DNA of 64,000 nt from Nitrospirota bacterium (GCA_021784575.1 JAJYHX010000006.1:38487-102486), one strand, 5' to 3'. Shown: positions 30,340 through 40,152, numbered from the stretch's first letter. Program-made: numbers and translations. The notes: a model not told the origin generated them from the sequence alone.

Positions 30340-31839
30340 TTGAACAGGACAATGCCCCCGGAGTTCCGGGTTAAGATCGACCAGGAGAAGTGCAGGAAGT
30401 GCAAGCGCTGCCTGATGAGTTGCAGCTTTGGCGTATACAGCTTCGCGGACAGGGTAATCCCCGACAGCAACAAGTGCGTCGCATGCAACCGGTGCGTGGT
30501 AATGTGCCCGGAAGACGCCATCACCATCCACGAGTCCCCGAACGTCTACAAAGACCACCCGAACTGGCCGCTTTCGATAAGGAAGAACGTCTGGAAGCAG
30601 GCTGAGACGGGCGGAGTGCTCCTCACGGGCATGGGAAACGACAGGCCCTATCCCATTATCTTCGACCACCTCGTCGTGGACGCCTGCCAGGTCACGAATC
30701 CCTCGATAGACCCGCTCCGCGAGCCTATGGAGCTTCGCACCTTCCTTGGGCGAAAGCCGGACAAGCTCGAAATGGAGATGGTGGGCGGAAAGCCAAGGCT
30801 CAAGGAGAAGCTCCCGCAGAACATAAAACTTGAGATACCCGTAATATTCGCGCCGATGTCCTTTGGCGCAATCTCGTTGAACGCTCACAAGTCTCTGGCC
30901 ATGGCGGCGAAGGAGTCCGGCACCGTCTACGGCACGGGCGAGGGCGGGCTTCACGAGGAGCTTTACGACTACGGCCCCTGGACGATTGTCCAGTGCGCGT
31001 CCGGGCGTTTCGGCGTCCACAGCGAATACCTAAACGCCGGTGTCGCCGTCGAGATAAAGATAGGCCAGGGCGCGAAGCCCGGCATCGGCGGACACCTCCC
31101 CGGCGAAAAGATTGGCGCGGAGATCTCCCGCACGAGGATGATACCCGTCGGCACGGACGCCCTCTCGCCCGCGCCGCACCACGACATATATTCCATAGAA
31201 GACCTCCGCCAGTTGATTTACGCGATAAAAGAGGCTACCGGCTATAAGCCCGTGTCCGTGAAGATCGCCTGCGTCCATAACGTCGCCGCCATCGCCACGG
31301 GCATCGTCCGGGCCGGGGCGGACATCGTCTACCTGGACGGCTTCAAGGGCGGCACGGGCGCGGCCCCGACGCAGATACGAGACCACGTCGGCATACCCAT
31401 CGAGCTTGCGCTTGCGGCTGTGGACGACAGGCTCAGGCAGGAAGGCATCAGGAACCAGGCGTCCATTGTCGCGGCGGGCGGCATACGCTCCTCGGCGGAC
31501 GCCGTGAAGGCCATCGCGCTCGGCGCGGACGCCTGCGCCATCGGCACTGCGGCGCTCCTTGCGATGGGCTGCTCGCTCTGCCAGAAGTGCTACACGGGCA
31601 ACTGCGCCTGGGGCATCTGCACGCAGAAGCCGGAGCTGACCAGGCGGCTCGACCCTGAATGGGGCGCGATGCGGCTTAATAACCTCCTGCGCGCTTGGGG
31701 CCACGAGATAAAGGAGTTCCTGGGCGCATTGGGCGTGAACTCCGTCGAGAGCCTGCGCGGAAGCCGCGAGAGGCTGCGGGGCGTGGGCCTGGACGCCCAG
31801 ACACTGGACATACTCGGCGTAAAGCCTGCGGGACGCTGA
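30340..31839 (+). CDS. Glutamate synthase FMN subunit with ferredoxin domain
   Basis: 499 aa with a TTG start at 30340 that has AGGAGGA six bases upstream; an ATG at 30352 is possible. Residues 10-65 hold two 4Fe-4S motifs (CRKCKRCLMSC and CVACNRCVVMC). The rest is the GltB FMN barrel, including M-S-F-G-A-I-S, G-E-G-G, and K-P-G-I-G-G-H-L-P-G. The C-CX5CX4C cluster region reads C-S-L-C-Q-K-C-Y-T-G-N-C, matching the 3Fe-4S site of GOGAT. It makes glutamate from 2-oxoglutarate and channelled ammonia; electrons come through Fe-S clusters rather than a GltD flavoprotein. Confidence 0.93.
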   Translation: MNRTMPPEFRVKIDQEKCRKCKRCLMSCSFGVYSFADRVIPDSNKCVACNRCVVMCPEDAITIHESPNVYKDHPNWPLSIRKNVWKQAETGGVLLTGMGNDRPYPIIFDHLVVDACQVTNPSIDPLREPMELRTFLGRKPDKLEMEMVGGKPRLKEKLPQNIKLEIPVIFAPMSFGAISLNAHKSLAMAAKESGTVYGTGEGGLHEELYDYGPWTIVQCASGRFGVHSEYLNAGVAVEIKIGQGAKPGIGGHLPGEKIGAEISRTRMIPVGTDALSPAPHHDIYSIEDLRQLIYAIKEATGYKPVSVKIACVHNVAAIATGIVRAGADIVYLDGFKGGTGAAPTQIRDHVGIPIELALAAVDDRLRQEGIRNQASIVAAGGIRSSADAVKAIALGADACAIGTAALLAMGCSLCQKCYTGNCAWGICTQKPELTRRLDPEWGAMRLNNLLRAWGHEIKEFLGALGVNSVESLRGSRERLRGVGLDAQTLDILGVKPAGR

Positions 31840-31852
31840 TTTGTGACTTAAC

Positions 31853-31905
31853 GTAGGGGCGCGATTTATCGCACCCGTGGGCGCAATGGAATTGCGCCAC
31901 TGCAA
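31853..31905. repeat. GTAGGGGCGC palindrome inside the glutamate synthase operon
   Basis: GTAGGGGCGCGATTTATCGC, then GGGCGCAATGGAATTGCGCC: full-length but with diverged ends. It sits between the FMN and GXGXG subunit genes, so the polycistronic mRNA would carry the hairpin. Confidence 0.75.
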
Positions 31906-31931
31906 TTTGAAGTGATTTCGGAGCTATCGAG

Positions 31932-32666
31932 ATGACCATCAACGCAAAAGATGTCTATTACAGGGACTTGAACGAGCGGGTGCGCGAGGAGATAAAAAAA
32001 GGGGCGGCGGATGTCGTCCTGGACAACGTCAACGGCCAGCGCTACATCGCCGACGGCCTCAGGGGCAAGGCCACGATAACCATCAACGGCGTGCCGGGCA
32101 ACGACCTCGCGGCCTTCATGGACGGCCCCACGCTTATCGTCAACGGCAACGCCCAGGACGGCGTCGCCAACACGATGAACGACGGCAAGATCATAATCAA
32201 CGGCAACGCGGGCGACGTCCTGGGGTACGGTATGCGCGGCGGCAAGCTCTACATCAAGGGCGACGTCGGCTACCGTGTCGGCATTCACATGAAGGGCTTC
32301 AAGTCCCAGGTCCCGGTCATAATCGCGGGCGGCACCGCCGGAGACTTCTTCGGGGAATACATGGCGGGAGGCATACTCGTCCTGCTTGGTATCGGAAAGA
32401 AAAAGAACGAGCCGATTGCCGGGGGCTACCTGGGCACCGGGATGCACGGCGGCGTCATGTATGTCCGGGGCGAGGTTGACCCGCGGGACTGCGGCGCGGA
32501 AGTCGGCATCCTCGAACCGAACGAAGAGGAGATGGCCGAGCTCTCCGCATACCTTAAAGAATACTGCAAGGATACCGGCCACGACTACGGCAGGATAATG
32601 AAGGAGAAGTTTATAAAGATATACCCGAAGTCTTCCCGTCCATACGGCAGGCTATACGCGTATTAA
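31932..32666 (+). CDS. Glutamate synthase GXGXG-domain subunit
   Basis: 244 aa. A right-handed beta-helix made of repeats such as I-T-I-N-G-V-P-G-N-D, L-I-V-N-G-N-A-Q-D-G and I-I-I-N-G-N-A-G-D-V, the GXGXG fold that forms the C-terminal domain of bacterial GltB. It ends with a helical extension. In the archaeal-type enzyme it is a separate subunit. Start codon context is weak (GGAGCTATCGAG upstream). Confidence 0.92.
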   Translation: MTINAKDVYYRDLNERVREEIKKGAADVVLDNVNGQRYIADGLRGKATITINGVPGNDLAAFMDGPTLIVNGNAQDGVANTMNDGKIIINGNAGDVLGYGMRGGKLYIKGDVGYRVGIHMKGFKSQVPVIIAGGTAGDFFGEYMAGGILVLLGIGKKKNEPIAGGYLGTGMHGGVMYVRGEVDPRDCGAEVGILEPNEEEMAELSAYLKEYCKDTGHDYGRIMKEKFIKIYPKSSRPYGRLYAY

Positions 32667-32696
32667 CCCAAGGCGCAACTTGCTGCGCCTGCCACA

Positions 32697-33518
32697 TCAC
32701 TCCTCGCCTTTTCTCTGCGCCTGCGCGAAGAGGACTTCGATATTTAGCCGGATGCCGTCTTTTTCGCGGATGTCGTCTACTTCCTTTAAATGTTCGCGGA
32801 TGAGTCGCTCCCGGTCGTCTTCCGGGAGCCGGTTAAGCGGGCCGCTGAACGCGGTATTGAGCAAAACTTCAAGCCACTCCTGCGCGTCCCTTATAAAATA
32901 GCCTGTCTGTCTCGACCGGACGACGGCATTCTGGCAGCCCGCGGCGGCGAGGAGCCCCGCAAGCTTTTCCGGAGAGTCGAGCCTGGAGGAAAACTCGGGC
33001 GGCTCTATGCCGCGCGCCTTCAGCCGGGCGGCCAGCATCCCGCGCATCGGTTCCATCAGGCCGGAGCGGAAGCTTGTCAGGTATATCCCGCCGCCGGGTT
33101 TGACGACCCGCAGGATGCGCCTCAGCCCGTTTTCCATGTCCGACAGGAAAAAAATACCGAAGGCGCAGGAGGCGATGTCGAAGGCGTTATCCGGAAACCC
33201 CGTCTCCTCGATGTCGCGCCGCTCGAAGGATATGTTCTTAAGGCCCATTTCGGCCGCCTTTGCCCGCGCCCTCTCAAGCATCCCGTCGGATATGTCTATC
33301 CCGGTTACGCTTCCATTCGGGAGCGCCTTTGCGGCGGCGAGCGCGACATGCCCAGTGCCCGTCGCGGCGTCGAGCAGGTTCTCACGCCCCTGAAGGCGCA
33401 TGTCGCTAATCAGCAGCGAGGCGCTCTCGGCAAAGAACCGAAGCGCCGGCAGGTCGTACCCCCTGGCTGCCCTGTCGAATACACCGGCCAGCTTTTCTTT
33501 GTGTCCGGAGCCGCTCAC
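32697..33518 (-). CDS. SAM-dependent methyltransferase, UbiE/MenG-like
   Basis: 273 aa, GTG start overlapping the upstream gene's stop (GTGA). Class I fold: motif I L-D-A-A-T-G-T-G-H, the acidic motif D-I-S-D-G-M, F-P-D-N-A-F-D and L-R-V-V-K-P-G-G. Length and motif III are close to UbiE/MenG quinone C-methyltransferases, but the N-terminal region V-F-D-R-A-A-R-G-Y-D is only partly conserved. It could methylate a quinone or another small molecule. It is coupled with the isomerase-like gene. Confidence 0.8.
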   Translation of the reverse strand: MSGSGHKEKLAGVFDRAARGYDLPALRFFAESASLLISDMRLQGRENLLDAATGTGHVALAAAKALPNGSVTGIDISDGMLERARAKAAEMGLKNISFERRDIEETGFPDNAFDIASCAFGIFFLSDMENGLRRILRVVKPGGGIYLTSFRSGLMEPMRGMLAARLKARGIEPPEFSSRLDSPEKLAGLLAAAGCQNAVVRSRQTGYFIRDAQEWLEVLLNTAFSGPLNRLPEDDRERLIREHLKEVDDIREKDGIRLNIEVLFAQAQRKGEE

Positions 33519-34297
33519 AGGAATTTCCTCAGATTATCGAGCGCCCTCAGGGCGTCCTCTTCGCTGTGGGCTTCGAGGGTATATACGGGTTGTGCGGCAA
33601 GACTTTTGAGCTTTAAGAAGAATTCCCGCCATTCGATCTTTCCGTCTCCGACGGGGAGATGGTCGTCCGACGTTCCGAAATTGTCGTGCAGGTGAAGCTC
33701 GAAAAGCCGTGGCGCCGTCAGGCCGAGCCACTCGGCGGGGCTGAGCCTCGAGAAAAGCTCCCTGTGTCCGACGTCGAGGCAGAGGCCGAAGAGCGGGTGG
33801 TTAAGCTCATCCGCCAGCCTGACGAGATGAGAAGGCTCGGCGTCCACGATGTTCTCAATGGCCAGTTTCACGCCGGTCTTCTCGGCGAGTTCAAGCGCTT
33901 TCCTCCAGATGGCCGCGCTTTTTTTGAGCCATATGTCCGTGTTGCCCGCGTATTTCCAGCTCTCGTAGCCGGAGTGGAATACGACGGCAAGGGGCCTGAG
34001 CGGCGCGGTGATTTCTATCGTCTGAAGGAACCTCTCGAGCGTTAACGCCGCGATTTTTGAATCCACCGCCCCGGGGCAGAGGTCCATGAACGGCGCGTGG
34101 ATGGACAGCGTGTGCGGCCAGTCGAGGCTCAGGGCCAGCCTGTCGATGTCCGCCGGGGTGACGGCGTCGAGCTGGTCGGACGGAAAGAATATCTCCGGGT
34201 TTATGCGCTTCTCCCTGAGGAAACCGAGCGAGCCTGAAATCTTTGCGTAGGGTATATGGACGTGGACGGTCCTGCCGGGAAAGGGATTCATGGACAT
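33515..34297 (-). CDS. Sugar phosphate isomerase/epimerase-like TIM-barrel protein
   Basis: 260 aa from the ATG at 34297 (another at 34291); the longer frame to 34348 runs into a repeat. AP-endonuclease-2 superfamily fold: H-I-P-Y, S-I-H-A-P-F, V-V-F-H-S-G, I-E-N-I, C-L-D-V-G-H and L-H-L-H-D-N hold the metal-binding His/Glu/Asp ladder. Substrates range from inosose to tartronate-like sugars or DNA; none can be chosen here. The gene is translated with the methyltransferase. No good ribosome binding site is visible, which leaves the start uncertain. Confidence 0.75.
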   Translation of the reverse strand: MSMNPFPGRTVHVHIPYAKISGSLGFLREKRINPEIFFPSDQLDAVTPADIDRLALSLDWPHTLSIHAPFMDLCPGAVDSKIAALTLERFLQTIEITAPLRPLAVVFHSGYESWKYAGNTDIWLKKSAAIWRKALELAEKTGVKLAIENIVDAEPSHLVRLADELNHPLFGLCLDVGHRELFSRLSPAEWLGLTAPRLFELHLHDNFGTSDDHLPVGDGKIEWREFFLKLKSLAAQPVYTLEAHSEEDALRALDNLRKFL

Positions 34298-34355
34298 AGG
34301 TTCTGTTTTATACGCCGTCATTCCCGAAGGACTTAATCGGAAATCCAAATTTTAT

Positions 34356-34403
34356 CCTTCACCACCCTCTTAAGATAAGAGAGGGGCGGGGGGTGAGTTA
34401 TGA
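34356..34403. repeat. CCCCTCTTAAG-type palindrome, copy 4
   Basis: CACCACCCTCTTAAGATAAG followed by AGAGGGGCGGGG and GTTATGA, the same order as other family members. It is followed by a half unit of the CCCGCTTTCGCGGGAATGAC repeat (34416-34435). Confidence 0.7.
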
Positions 34404-34458
34404 AAGTCGCCGGGTTCCCGCTTTCGCGGGAATGACGAACTGATAGCGCGCCGTGATT

Positions 34459-34782
34459 TTATTTATCGGCTTTTGTAGCGCCGGAAGGAGCCGGTTGACC
34501 GGCTTCGGAAGTTTTCGCCTTCGCGGGAGACTCTGTCTTTTCCTTTTTTGCGCCTTCCCCGGCCTTTTGGCGCCCGGAGCCGTTTCCGCTCGGTTTCGGG
34601 GTTTTACCGGCATAGTCCGTTACATACCAGCCGGAGCCTTTGAATTGCAGCGCGGGCGTGCCCATGAGCTTCCTGACAGGACCGCCGCAGAACTTGCACT
34701 CCTTGAGCGGCTCGTCCGAAAACTTCTGCATCGCGTCGAAACGCTTCCCGCACTCCTTACACTCGTACTCGTAAATCGGCAT
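34459..34782 (-). CDS. FmdB-family zinc-ribbon protein
   Basis: 107 aa. The N-terminus M-P-I-Y-E-Y-E-C8-x-x-C11-G and C-K-F-C-G (28-32 approximately) is the FmdB zinc ribbon, named after a putative regulator of formamidase. The middle has F-K-G-S-G-W-Y-V-T-D-Y, another family mark. The last 45 residues are a Lys/Ala/Glu-rich tail, including E-A-G-Q-P-A from the palindrome at 34489-34506. Ribosome binding site GGAGGTG. Function in the cell is not known for this family. Confidence 0.88.
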   Translation of the reverse strand: MPIYEYECKECGKRFDAMQKFSDEPLKECKFCGGPVRKLMGTPALQFKGSGWYVTDYAGKTPKPSGNGSGRQKAGEGAKKEKTESPAKAKTSEAGQPAPSGATKADK

Positions 34783-34811
34783 AACTGAATACCACCTCCG
34801 TAAACACTCCC

Positions 34812-34880
34812 GTCATTCCCGCGAAAGCGGGAATCCAGGGACTTTTAAAGTTCCTGGGCCCCCGTTTTCACGGGGGTGAC
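34812..34880. repeat. GTCATTCCCGCGAAAGCGGGAAT composite repeat, copy 2
   Basis: Two linked hairpins with a CCAGGGACTTT/AAAGTTCCTGG inverted spacer. It matches 11304-11377 closely. Confidence 0.8.
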
Positions 34881-34884
34881 AACT

Positions 34885-36375
34885 TTAACCCTTCCTCTTC
34901 AGAAACTCCACAATCAGCCGTACGCCTATTGCCGTCGCGCCCTTGGGGCAGTACGGCCTGCCCTTTTCCTCCCAGGCCGTCCCGGCGATGTCGAGGTGCG
35001 CCCAAGGATAGTCCACGAACTCCTGGAGGAATTTCCCGGCGGTGACCGTCGCGGCCTTCCTGCCTCCGACGTTCTTCAGGTCGGTCACGTCGCCCTTCAT
35101 GGCGTCGAGGTATTCGTCCCACATCGGGAGCTCCCAGGCGCGCTCGTTCGCAGCCTCGCCCGCCCTGATGACCTCGCCTATCAGGCCCCTGTCGTTGCCC
35201 ATGAGTCCTATGGCTGAATCTCCCAGCGCAATGACGCAGGCGCCTGTCAGGGTGGCGATGTCGATTACAGCCCTGGGCTTGTAGCGCGCGGCGTAGCAGA
35301 GCGCGTCCGCCAGCACGAGTCGGCCCTCGGCGTCCGTCGAGATTATCTCGATGGTCTTGCCGTTCATGGCGCGCACCATGTCGCCGGGCTTCAGCGCCGC
35401 GCCGCCGGGCATGTTCTCCGTGCAGGGCGCTATGGCGACGAGGTTTACCGGGAGCTTCAGGGCCGCCGCGCAGCGTATCGCCGCGATGACCGCCCCCGCC
35501 CCGGCCATGTCGTATTTCATCTTCTCCATGCCCTCGGAAGGTTTTATGGAGATGCCGCCGGAATCGAAGGTTATGCCCTTGCCGATTATGACGTATGGGC
35601 CTTGCCGCCGGTCAACCGGTTTCGCGCCGTTATATTCCAATACAATAAATTTTGGCGGCTGTTTGCTGCCCATTGCGACGCCAAGGAATGCGCCCATGCC
35701 GAGCCTTTTGCAGTCGTCCGCCTCGAGGATTTTGAGTTTCAGCCCGACATCCCTTGCCGCAGCCTTAGCGCGCGCGGCCATGACGGAGGGCGTCATCTCG
35801 TTCGCCGGGGCGTTGATCATGTCCTTTGCGAAGTTGACCGAATCGGCGATTATGCGGCCCTCCGCCGCACCCTTCTTCAGTTCGATTTCCGCCGCCCTGT
35901 CGGAGGCCGGGAGCGTGAGAGATTTTACCTTCCTGTCGGATTCGGCTTTCTTGAACCTGTCGAAATTATAGAGCGCAAGGAGCATGCCCTGGGCCGTGAG
36001 ACTTGCGAACTGATGCAGGGAGATGCCTTCGGGAGGGGCCGGATACGCGGAGATTTCCTTAAGAGCGGTTTTCCCGGCGAGGCCCGCCGCCGCTCCCGCC
36101 GCGCGCATGAGGCTGTCGGGAGAGAATTTCTCGCGCCTGCCAAGCCCGGCGAGGATTATCCTTTCCGGCCCGGTCTTGGAGGCGAGGTGAAAAAGCGCCG
36201 TCTCGCCCGGCTTTCCCGTGAACTCCCCGGAGGCGATAGCCCTGGAGATTACGCCGCCCTGCGCGCCGTCGATCTTGGAGAGCGCGCCTGCTGGCTTTTC
36301 GCCCTCGAACAGCATAAATACCGCCGCGTCGGACTTCTCGCCCGATACCGCGCCTTTTTTTATCTTTATGTCCAT
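34885..36375 (-). CDS. pepA: Cytosol leucyl aminopeptidase
   Basis: 496 aa. The M17 signature N-T/S-T-D-A-E-G-R-L-V-L-A-D-A is present as I-S-T-D-A-E-G-R-L, and the metal-site lysine and aspartates in K-G-I-T-F-D-S-G-G and K-Y-D-M-A-G are intact. It removes N-terminal residues from peptides in the cytoplasm; in E. coli it also binds DNA at cer sites. An extra K-P-V-D-R-R-Q segment in a loop just before the active-site strand is encoded by the palindrome at 35607-35623. Confidence 0.95.
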   Translation of the reverse strand: MDIKIKKGAVSGEKSDAAVFMLFEGEKPAGALSKIDGAQGGVISRAIASGEFTGKPGETALFHLASKTGPERIILAGLGRREKFSPDSLMRAAGAAAGLAGKTALKEISAYPAPPEGISLHQFASLTAQGMLLALYNFDRFKKAESDRKVKSLTLPASDRAAEIELKKGAAEGRIIADSVNFAKDMINAPANEMTPSVMAARAKAAARDVGLKLKILEADDCKRLGMGAFLGVAMGSKQPPKFIVLEYNGAKPVDRRQGPYVIIGKGITFDSGGISIKPSEGMEKMKYDMAGAGAVIAAIRCAAALKLPVNLVAIAPCTENMPGGAALKPGDMVRAMNGKTIEIISTDAEGRLVLADALCYAARYKPRAVIDIATLTGACVIALGDSAIGLMGNDRGLIGEVIRAGEAANERAWELPMWDEYLDAMKGDVTDLKNVGGRKAATVTAGKFLQEFVDYPWAHLDIAGTAWEEKGRPYCPKGATAIGVRLIVEFLKRKG

Positions 36376-36389
36376 GTTCGCCTCGTCCG

Positions 36390-36845
36390 CTATTCTAAAG
36401 GTATGTAATCAAGCTTGTCCCGGCTGAAGTCGGAATTCTTGCCCGCAGGGAAATGGTAGTAGCTGCCGCGTATGGTAAAGTACTCCTCTCCGCCCTTGAG
36501 CGGCAATGATATGTCGAACGGAGACTCGTCGAACGGCGGCATGATATATTCGTCCTTCGGCGTCCCGGTGGCGGAGCTTATGACTTTGCCTTCCTTGTTC
36601 AGACCGACAAGCTCCAGTTTTACGGTATGGAGGCCGTCGTCATGGTTAAAAGGCTCCACATATCCGTCCGCGAGCGCGTGTTTTCCGATGATTTTAAGGT
36701 TCCAGCGCACCTTGATGTAGTTCGTATTTTTGTGAAAGCTGTAGTCTCCGGGCTTGTAGTCCTGCCCCAGTATGTCATTCCCGCCGGCGCATCCGGCAAT
36801 CGCCGCCGCAAGGACAAGAAGCGCGGTAACGACGAGTTTCTTCAT
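36390..36845 (-). CDS. Hypothetical lipoprotein between gatB and pepA
   Basis: 151 aa. The signal peptide ends in A-I-A-G-C19, a lipobox. The mature part is beta-rich ([20 protein letters not shown] and similar) and I recognise no domain. It overlaps the gatB stop by four bases (ATGA), so it shares the gatB transcript, although a functional connection to amidotransferase is unlikely. Confidence 0.7.
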   Translation of the reverse strand: MKKLVVTALLVLAAAIAGCAGGNDILGQDYKPGDYSFHKNTNYIKVRWNLKIIGKHALADGYVEPFNHDDGLHTVKLELVGLNKEGKVISSATGTPKDEYIMPPFDESPFDISLPLKGGEEYFTIRGSYYHFPAGKNSDFSRDKLDYIPLE

Positions 36846-38269
36846 GCGAGCTTCTTCCTCAGCAGGTCGTTCACAACGCCCGGATTGGCCTTGCCCCCCG
36901 TCTTCTTCATCACCTGGCCTACGAAGAACCCGATGAGCGCAACCTTGCCTGTCCGGTACTGCTCCACGTTCTGCGGGTTCGCCGCCATGACCTCGTCTAT
37001 TGCCTTTGCAATCTCGCCCTCGTCCGTTATCTGCACGAGGCCCTTCTCCTTTACCACTTCATCCGCCGTCTTCTTGCTTCCGTATATCTCCTCGAAGACG
37101 GTTTTGGCAATCTTGCCGGAGATGACTCCGGACTCGATGAGCTTTATCATCCCCGCGAGGCGCTCAGGTTCGAGCGGACACTGCTCGGCTTCGGCCCCGG
37201 CGCTCTTCAGCTCGCGCAACACGTCCCCCATAATCCAGTTGGAGGCCTGTTTCGGCGCGCCTGAGAGCTTTGCCGCGCTCTCATAATAATCCGCCAGCGC
37301 CCGCGATTCTGTCAGCACCATCGCGTCGTAGTCCGGTATGCCGTATTCGCGCACGAAGCGCTCGCGCTTGGCGTCCGGGAGTTCCGGCATCGTCGCGCGT
37401 ATGCCGTCTTGCCACTCCTTCGAGACTTCCACGGGAACAAGATCGGGTTCGGGGAAATATCGGTAGTCGTGCGCCTCCTCCTTGCCGCGCATGGAGAGCG
37501 TAATCCCCCGGCTGGTGTCCCACAGCCGCGTCTCCTGGGCGACCTTCCCGCCGTCCTCGATTACGGCAATCTGCCTCTTTATCTCATACTCGATGGCCTT
37601 CTGCACGTTCTTGAAGGAGTTCATGTTCTTAAGCTCGGCGCGCGTCCCGAATTCCTTCCGGCCAACGGGCCGCACGGATACGTTCGCGTCGCACCGGAGC
37701 GACCCTTCCTCCATGTTGCCGTCGCAGACGTCTATATAGCGCAGTATCGCGCGGAGCTTGCGCATATATTCCGCGGCCTCGGAGGCGGAGCGGATGTCCG
37801 GCTCGGAGACAATCTCCATGAGCGGCACGCCGGTTCTGTTCAGGTCAACATGCGACGCGCCCTCGATACCCTCGTGCAGGTTCTTCCCCGCGTCCTCTTC
37901 CAAGTGTATTCGCGTAAGGCCGATGCGCTTCGTCTCGCCGTCGATGGCAATCTCGACATATCCGCCCTGGCAGACCGGGAGCTCGTACTGAGAAATCTGG
38001 TAGCCCTTGGGGAGGTCGGGATAGAAGTAGTTCTTCCGCGCGAAACGGGAATAGGGCGCGACGGTGCAGTTCATGGCCAGGCCAGTCTTTATGATAAAGT
38101 CCATCGCGGTCTTGTTCAACACCGGAAGCACGCCCGGCATCCCGATGCAGACCTGGCAGGTCTGGGAGTTCGGCCCCCGCCCGAACTTTGTCGAGCACCC
38201 GCAGAATATCTTGGACGCGGTCTTTAACTGCGCGTGAACTTCCAGCCCGATTACGGGTTCATATTGCAT
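36842..38269 (-). CDS. gatB: Asp/Glu-tRNA amidotransferase subunit B
   Basis: 475 aa, usual length. The N-terminal motif [13 protein letters not shown], Zn-linked C-x-C...C-x-x-C (FCGCSTKFG and CQVCIGMPG), and the C-terminal YqeY-like tail domain are present. GatB holds the kinase/transamidase site that converts misacylated Glu-tRNA-Gln (or Asp-tRNA-Asn) to the amide. gatC and gatA lie upstream on the same strand. Confidence 0.97.
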   Translation of the reverse strand: MQYEPVIGLEVHAQLKTASKIFCGCSTKFGRGPNSQTCQVCIGMPGVLPVLNKTAMDFIIKTGLAMNCTVAPYSRFARKNYFYPDLPKGYQISQYELPVCQGGYVEIAIDGETKRIGLTRIHLEEDAGKNLHEGIEGASHVDLNRTGVPLMEIVSEPDIRSASEAAEYMRKLRAILRYIDVCDGNMEEGSLRCDANVSVRPVGRKEFGTRAELKNMNSFKNVQKAIEYEIKRQIAVIEDGGKVAQETRLWDTSRGITLSMRGKEEAHDYRYFPEPDLVPVEVSKEWQDGIRATMPELPDAKRERFVREYGIPDYDAMVLTESRALADYYESAAKLSGAPKQASNWIMGDVLRELKSAGAEAEQCPLEPERLAGMIKLIESGVISGKIAKTVFEEIYGSKKTADEVVKEKGLVQITDEGEIAKAIDEVMAANPQNVEQYRTGKVALIGFFVGQVMKKTGGKANPGVVNDLLRKKLA

Positions 38270-38291
38270 TGCTAATATTCTCCAGGATGGT

Positions 38292-39767
38292 TCAACTCAG
38301 CCCCGGCTTCCTCGTGTGCCAGTCCGTCGCCTGTTCGTAGGCGTAGGCCGCGCGCAGCACCGTTTCCTCATCGAAGTGCCGCCCGAGTATCTGCATCCCG
38401 ACGGGCAGGTTGTTCGATGTCGTGCCGCACGGGAGCGAAAGTCCCGGTATGCCGGCAAGGTTCACGCTTATCGTGAAGATGTCGCTTAGGTACATCTGCA
38501 TCGGGTCTGCGGTCTTCTCGCCAAGCCTGAACGCGGGCGTCGGCGACGTCGGCGTGATGATTATATCGACATCCTTGAATGCCTCGTCGAAGTCGCGCTT
38601 TATAAGTGTCCTGACCTGCTGGGCTTTTTTATAATATGCTTCATAGTAGCCGGATGATAATGCGTAGGTCCCGAGCATTATCCGGCGCTTCACCTCCGGG
38701 CCGAAGCCCTCAGAGCGCGTCCTCTTGTACATGTCGAGAAGGTCTGCGTGCCCGGTTGCGCGGTAGCCGTATTTTACGCCGTCGTAACGCGCGAGGTTGG
38801 AGCTTGCCTCGGACGTGGCGAGGATGTAATACGTCGCAATGGCGTAGCCGCTATGCGGGAGCGTAATCTCCCGCACCTCGGCGCCAAGGGACTTAAGCGT
38901 CTTCACCGCCTCCATCAGGGAGCCGTATACCTCTTTGTCGATTCCGTCTTCGACAAAATATTCCTTCGGCATCCCGACTTTCAGGCCCTTGATGCCGTCT
39001 TTCAGGTTCGCCGTAAAATCCGGCAGATCCACATCCGCCGACGTGGAGTCGAGCGGGTCGTGGCCGCCGATTGCGTTCATCATTATGGCGCAGTCCTCCA
39101 CGTCCTTCGTGATTGGGCCTATCTGGTCGAGCGAGGATGCGAATGCGACCAGCCCGTAGCGCGATACGCGCCCATAGGTGGGTTTCAGGCCGACGACGCC
39201 GCAGCAGGCCGCGGGCTGGCGTATGGAGCCGCCGGTATCGGAACCGAGCGCCGCCGCGCACATGTCCGCAGCGACCGCCGCCGCCGAGCCGCCGGAGGAG
39301 CCGCCGGGGATGCGGCCTAAGTCCCAGGGGTTCTTCGTCGTGCCGAACGCGGAGTTCTCCGTGGAGGAGCCCATTGCGAACTCGTCCATGTTCGTCTTGC
39401 CGAGCAGGACATAACCCGCAGCCGCAAGCCTCGCCGTCGCCGTGGACTCGTACGGCGGGACGAAATTCTCCAGCATCCTCGACGCGCAGGTGGTCTTGAT
39501 CCCCTTCGTGCACATGTTGTCTTTAATGGCAAGCGGGATGCCGGTGAGGGCCGGTAGACCGGCGTCGAACTGTCCGCCACACAGAGCTTTGTCGGCCTTA
39601 TCAGCCATTTCTATCGTTTTGTCCGGCGTCAGTGTCAGGAAGGCGTTGACCTCCGGCTCGACCTGTCCTATGCGGCGGGTATATGCGAACGCCGCGTCTT
39701 TGGCGGTTATCTCCTTTTTTATTATCAACTCCCTGAGCTTATGGAGCGTGAGACCGTGAAGTTCCAA
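38292..39767 (-). CDS. gatA: Asp/Glu-tRNA amidotransferase subunit A
   Basis: 491 aa with a TTG start (39767) and GGAGGA four bases upstream, overlapping the end of panD's spacer. The amidase-signature triad is visible: the lysine in A-I-K-D-N, and the two serines in [11 protein letters not shown] and [12 protein letters not shown]. GatA frees ammonia from glutamine for GatB. The sequence F-D-A-G-L-P-A near residue 65 comes from the palindrome at 39550-39566. Confidence 0.97.
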   Translation of the reverse strand: MELHGLTLHKLRELIIKKEITAKDAAFAYTRRIGQVEPEVNAFLTLTPDKTIEMADKADKALCGGQFDAGLPALTGIPLAIKDNMCTKGIKTTCASRMLENFVPPYESTATARLAAAGYVLLGKTNMDEFAMGSSTENSAFGTTKNPWDLGRIPGGSSGGSAAAVAADMCAAALGSDTGGSIRQPAACCGVVGLKPTYGRVSRYGLVAFASSLDQIGPITKDVEDCAIMMNAIGGHDPLDSTSADVDLPDFTANLKDGIKGLKVGMPKEYFVEDGIDKEVYGSLMEAVKTLKSLGAEVREITLPHSGYAIATYYILATSEASSNLARYDGVKYGYRATGHADLLDMYKRTRSEGFGPEVKRRIMLGTYALSSGYYEAYYKKAQQVRTLIKRDFDEAFKDVDIIITPTSPTPAFRLGEKTADPMQMYLSDIFTISVNLAGIPGLSLPCGTTSNNLPVGMQILGRHFDEETVLRAAYAYEQATDWHTRKPGLS

Positions 39768-39779
39768 GAGTTCCTCCGC

Positions 39780-40130
39780 TTATCTTTCTATGGCGTTCTT
39801 CCCGTCAACCTTTACAATAGTCGGCTTGAACGTCTTCATCTCTTCCTCGGTAAAACCCTCGTAGCAGAATATTATGACCTTGTCGCCCACCGCGCCTTTA
39901 CGGGCCGTGGGGCCGTTCAGGCATACCGTCCCGGAGCCGCGCCTGCCGGGGATTACGTATGTCGTGAAGCGCTCGCCGTTATTCAGGTTTGACACGCTCA
40001 CCTGTTCGTACGGGAGCATCCTGGCCGCATCCATCAAATCCTCGTCGAGCGTCAGGCTTCCCTCGTATTCGAGGTTCGAGTCGGTAACGGTCGCGCGGTG
40101 TATCTTGGAACGGAGCATTATTCTGAACAA
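39780..40130 (-). CDS. panD: Aspartate 1-decarboxylase
   Basis: 116 aa. The self-cleavage site E-G24-S25 lies in Y-E-G-S, where the new N-terminal pyruvoyl group forms on S25; R54-like residues in G-E-R-F-T-T-Y and N-G in C-L-N-G-P-T-A complete the active site. PanD makes beta-alanine for pantothenate and CoA. It is inserted between gatC and gatA in the same orientation, which is unusual. Confidence 0.95.
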   Translation of the reverse strand: MFRIMLRSKIHRATVTDSNLEYEGSLTLDEDLMDAARMLPYEQVSVSNLNNGERFTTYVIPGRRGSGTVCLNGPTARKGAVGDKVIIFCYEGFTEEEMKTFKPTIVKVDGKNAIER

Positions 40131-40152
40131 TTAAAACCTCCAGACTAAAACC

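Noticed and set aside
29029..31020. 663-aa open frame on the minus strand opposite the glutamate synthase genes
   Set aside because: It lies antisense to two well-supported genes, its product is Arg/Val/His-rich with no recognisable motif, and no ribosome binding site fits. Long antisense frames are common in GC-rich genes.
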